DNA from: CAVRQM01 sp965246915
GTDB taxonomy: Bacteria > Pseudomonadota > Alphaproteobacteria > Acetobacterales > Acetobacteraceae
Assembly: GCA_965246915.1 (NCBI GenBank)
Contig: CBDFGB010000020.1
Span: 11,170-75,169 of the forward strand
Reading direction: 5' to 3'
Length of the DNA stretch: 64,000 bases
Both the position numbers and the translations under genes were made by a program. Of this stretch, positions 62,704 through 64,000 are shown one piece after another; positions within the stretch are counted from its first letter, which is position 1, and each line of letters begins with the position of its first letter. A model generated the notes under the pieces. The model was not told the origin of the DNA, ran no database searches, and was given only the letters and a program-made list of their open reading frames with translations.

Positions 62704-63575
62704 ACGCAGGCCGCGCGCTGCCGCGCCGCCGCGGCGAGCGGCCGCAGATCGGGCCGCAGGGTCGGGAACTCGACGCGCAACTTGTCGAGCGTCTGGCACG
62801 CGGCCTTGCGCTCGTTGATCGCCGAAAGCGAATTGGCGAGCCCGATCAGACTATCCGATGCGTGCGACCCTTTCGGATTGCGCGAATAGGCATCGTCGAA
62901 GGCCACCGCGGCGCCCTGGAAGTCGCGTTTTCCGGCCAGCGCCTGCGCCAAAAGATATTGCGCGTCGGTGGTGCGCGGTCCCTTGCCGGTCGCGAGGATT
63001 TCCCGCGCGCTCGCCTCCGCCCCGACATAGTCGCGCCGGCCAAGGGCGGCGTTACCATCCTGCAGCGCGATCTCGGGCGTTCTGCGCACCGGACCGGCGG
63101 CCGGGGATGCGGCGGGCGCGGCCGGCGATGGCGTGACCCCGGGCGGGGGCGTCAGCACGCCCGTGGACGGCGGCGTGGCGGACGGCGAAGCGGGCCGCGC
63201 GGCGGTGGGAGCCGGACCCGTCCCGCCCCCGGCGCGAAACTCGAGATCGCCGATCCGCTTGTTCAGGTCGTCGAGCTCACGCTGCTTCGCGTTGTCCGCC
63301 TCGTCGAGCCGGCCGCGCAGCTGTCGCACCGCATCCTCGAGCGTCAAGACGCGGTTCAACAACGAGGCCGTGAGGTCGTTCGACGGCAGCGCGCCGGACG
63401 GCGCTGGCGTGGCGATCGCGGGACCGCCGCCCTGTTGGCGCAGCTGCTGCAGATCGCGCCGCAACTCCAGTACCTGGTTCTGCAGCGCGATGCCCTCGCG
63501 GCTGTCCATTTGGGCCTGTACCGGCGCAGCGGCGAAGACCGCCGCGCCGAGCACGATCAAGGCGATAAAGCGCAT
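62700..63575 (-). CDS. cpoB: Tol-Pal system coordinator CpoB (YbgF)
   Basis: A 291-residue periplasmic protein. It has a signal peptide (MRFIALIVLGAAVFAAAPVQA), an N-terminal trimerising coiled coil (about residues 25-120, LQNQVLELRRDLQQLRQQ and LNRVLTLEDAVRQLRGRL), a Pro/Ala linker and a C-terminal TPR domain (QDGNAALGRRDYVGAEASAREIL, AQYLLAQALAGKRDFQGAAV, AFDDAYSRNPKGSHASDSLIGL). CpoB links Tol-Pal to septal peptidoglycan synthesis. ATG 63575 lies 22 bp after the pal stop. Its TGA overlaps the putative tilS CTG. Confidence 0.93.
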   Translation of the reverse strand: MRFIALIVLGAAVFAAAPVQAQMDSREGIALQNQVLELRRDLQQLRQQGGGPAIATPAPSGALPSNDLTASLLNRVLTLEDAVRQLRGRLDEADNAKQRELDDLNKRIGDLEFRAGGGTGPAPTAARPASPSATPPSTGVLTPPPGVTPSPAAPAASPAAGPVRRTPEIALQDGNAALGRRDYVGAEASAREILATGKGPRTTDAQYLLAQALAGKRDFQGAAVAFDDAYSRNPKGSHASDSLIGLANSLSAINERKAACQTLDKLRVEFPTLRPDLRPLAAAARQRAACV

Positions 63576-63597
63576 GGGCAGCGTCCGTGGACGCGCC

Positions 63598-64000
63598 TCA
63601 GCGAACGGTGGTGATCGCGTTTCGGTTCTGCGCCCAGGCTTCCTCGTTCGACCCCAGTGCCGTCGGGCGGCTCTTGCCGTAGCTGATCGTGCTGATGCGC
63701 GAGCCAGCCACGCCTTTCGCGACCAAGAAGTCGCGGGCCGAGTTCGCGCGGCGCTGGCCGAGTGCAATGTTGTACTCCTCTGTGCCGCGCTCGTCGCAAT
63801 TGCCGGCGACCTGCACCGCGACCTGGCCGAATTTCTGCAGCCAATCCGCCTGGCGACCGAGTGTGCCCTGCGCATCGGAGGTCAGGTTGGACTGGCTGGT
63901 GCCGAAGAACACCCGGTCACCGGCCGTGGCGACGAGATCCTCCTGGCTGCCGGGCGTCGGTCCCGACGGTGCCGCGGGGGCGGCGGCGACCGGTGCGGCG
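63598..64000 (-). CDS. pal: peptidoglycan-associated lipoprotein Pal (5' end beyond window)
   Basis: The frame is open to the right edge, so the signal peptide and lipobox are not seen. Visible are an Ala/Pro-rich linker, VFFGTSQSNLTSDAQGTLGRQ, VQVAGNCDERGTEEYNIALG, RRANSARDFLVAKGV and ISTISYGKSRPTALGS, the OmpA-type peptidoglycan-binding domain with the NxDxRGTxEYN signature of Pal. Pal anchors the outer membrane to peptidoglycan and binds TolB. The stop at 63598 is 22 bp before the cpoB start. TolQRAB should lie further right. Confidence 0.94.
   Translation of the reverse strand, partial: AAPVAAAPAAPSGPTPGSQEDLVATAGDRVFFGTSQSNLTSDAQGTLGRQADWLQKFGQVAVQVAGNCDERGTEEYNIALGQRRANSARDFLVAKGVAGSRISTISYGKSRPTALGSNEEAWAQNRNAITTVR

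Overview
The window is high-GC DNA with tightly packed genes, many of them joined by 4-nt ATGA/GTGA stop-start overlaps. Gene content points to an alphaproteobacterium, most likely Rhodospirillales/Acetobacteraceae: a CobS/CobT cobaltochelatase pair beside BolA and a J-domain protein, LOG, pssA-psd, an alpha-E/ATP-grasp pair, and the order pal-cpoB-tilS-ftsH-folP-glmM-thiD. This placement is inferred from gene content and order alone.

Layout. 1-9 kb: a small secreted peptide, a sugar 1-dehydrogenase, then a minus-strand block with a large SAM-cyclase-ATPase-TPR regulator, YcaO, TfuA, a zinc metalloprotease and a protein ending in six tandem RSAMA-type hexapeptides. YcaO, TfuA and the protease are joined by ATGA overlaps. 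This looks like a peptide-backbone-modification (RiPP-like) locus with a repeat-core precursor candidate and is the most interesting part of the window. 9-17.7 kb: a PA0069-type radical SAM protein, two coupled rSAM-associated glycosyltransferases, MoaB, a lytic transglycosylase, a family-4-like uracil-DNA glycosylase, a TPR lipoprotein and ispE. 17.8-20 kb: tRNA-Gln and two OmpA-family envelope proteins. 20-25.8 kb: pqiB-pqiC-pqiA-araC-kbaZ, one chain of overlapping genes. 25.8-28.1 kb: a solute-binding protein and a divergent ABC ATPase with no permease. 28.2-35.9 kb: a DUF883 and a holin-like membrane protein, pssA-psd, a LysM protein, cytochrome b561, a PhyH dioxygenase, TrpD2/YbiB, cytochrome c' and LOG. 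36-43.5 kb: tRNA-Pro, a GNAT-NUDIX fusion, a CinA-like protein, a decayed FAD oxidoreductase next to a 16-bp triplicate repeat, an RHH protein, BolA, a J-domain protein, cobS and cobT.

43.5-47.8 kb looks like a mosaic island. It holds about 690 bp without a supportable gene, a double-GNAT protein, a methyltransferase with less GC-rich codon use, a decayed serine recombinase abutting a truncated ureidoglycolate lyase gene, and a BrnT/BrnA toxin-antitoxin pair. 47.8-55.3 kb: a molbindin, a SUOX-fold-like secreted protein, a complete spermidine/putrescine-type ABC transporter, a palindromic interspersed repeat, and an alpha-E/ATP-grasp pair whose alpha-E member carries C-terminal frameshifts. 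55.5-64 kb: a secreted hypothetical, then thiD, glmM, folP, ftsH, tilS, cpoB and a pal cut by the window edge, all on the minus strand.

Several genes (cyclase, tilS, trpD2) have no ATG/GTG/TTG where the family N-terminus should begin. For two of them a CTG is well placed.
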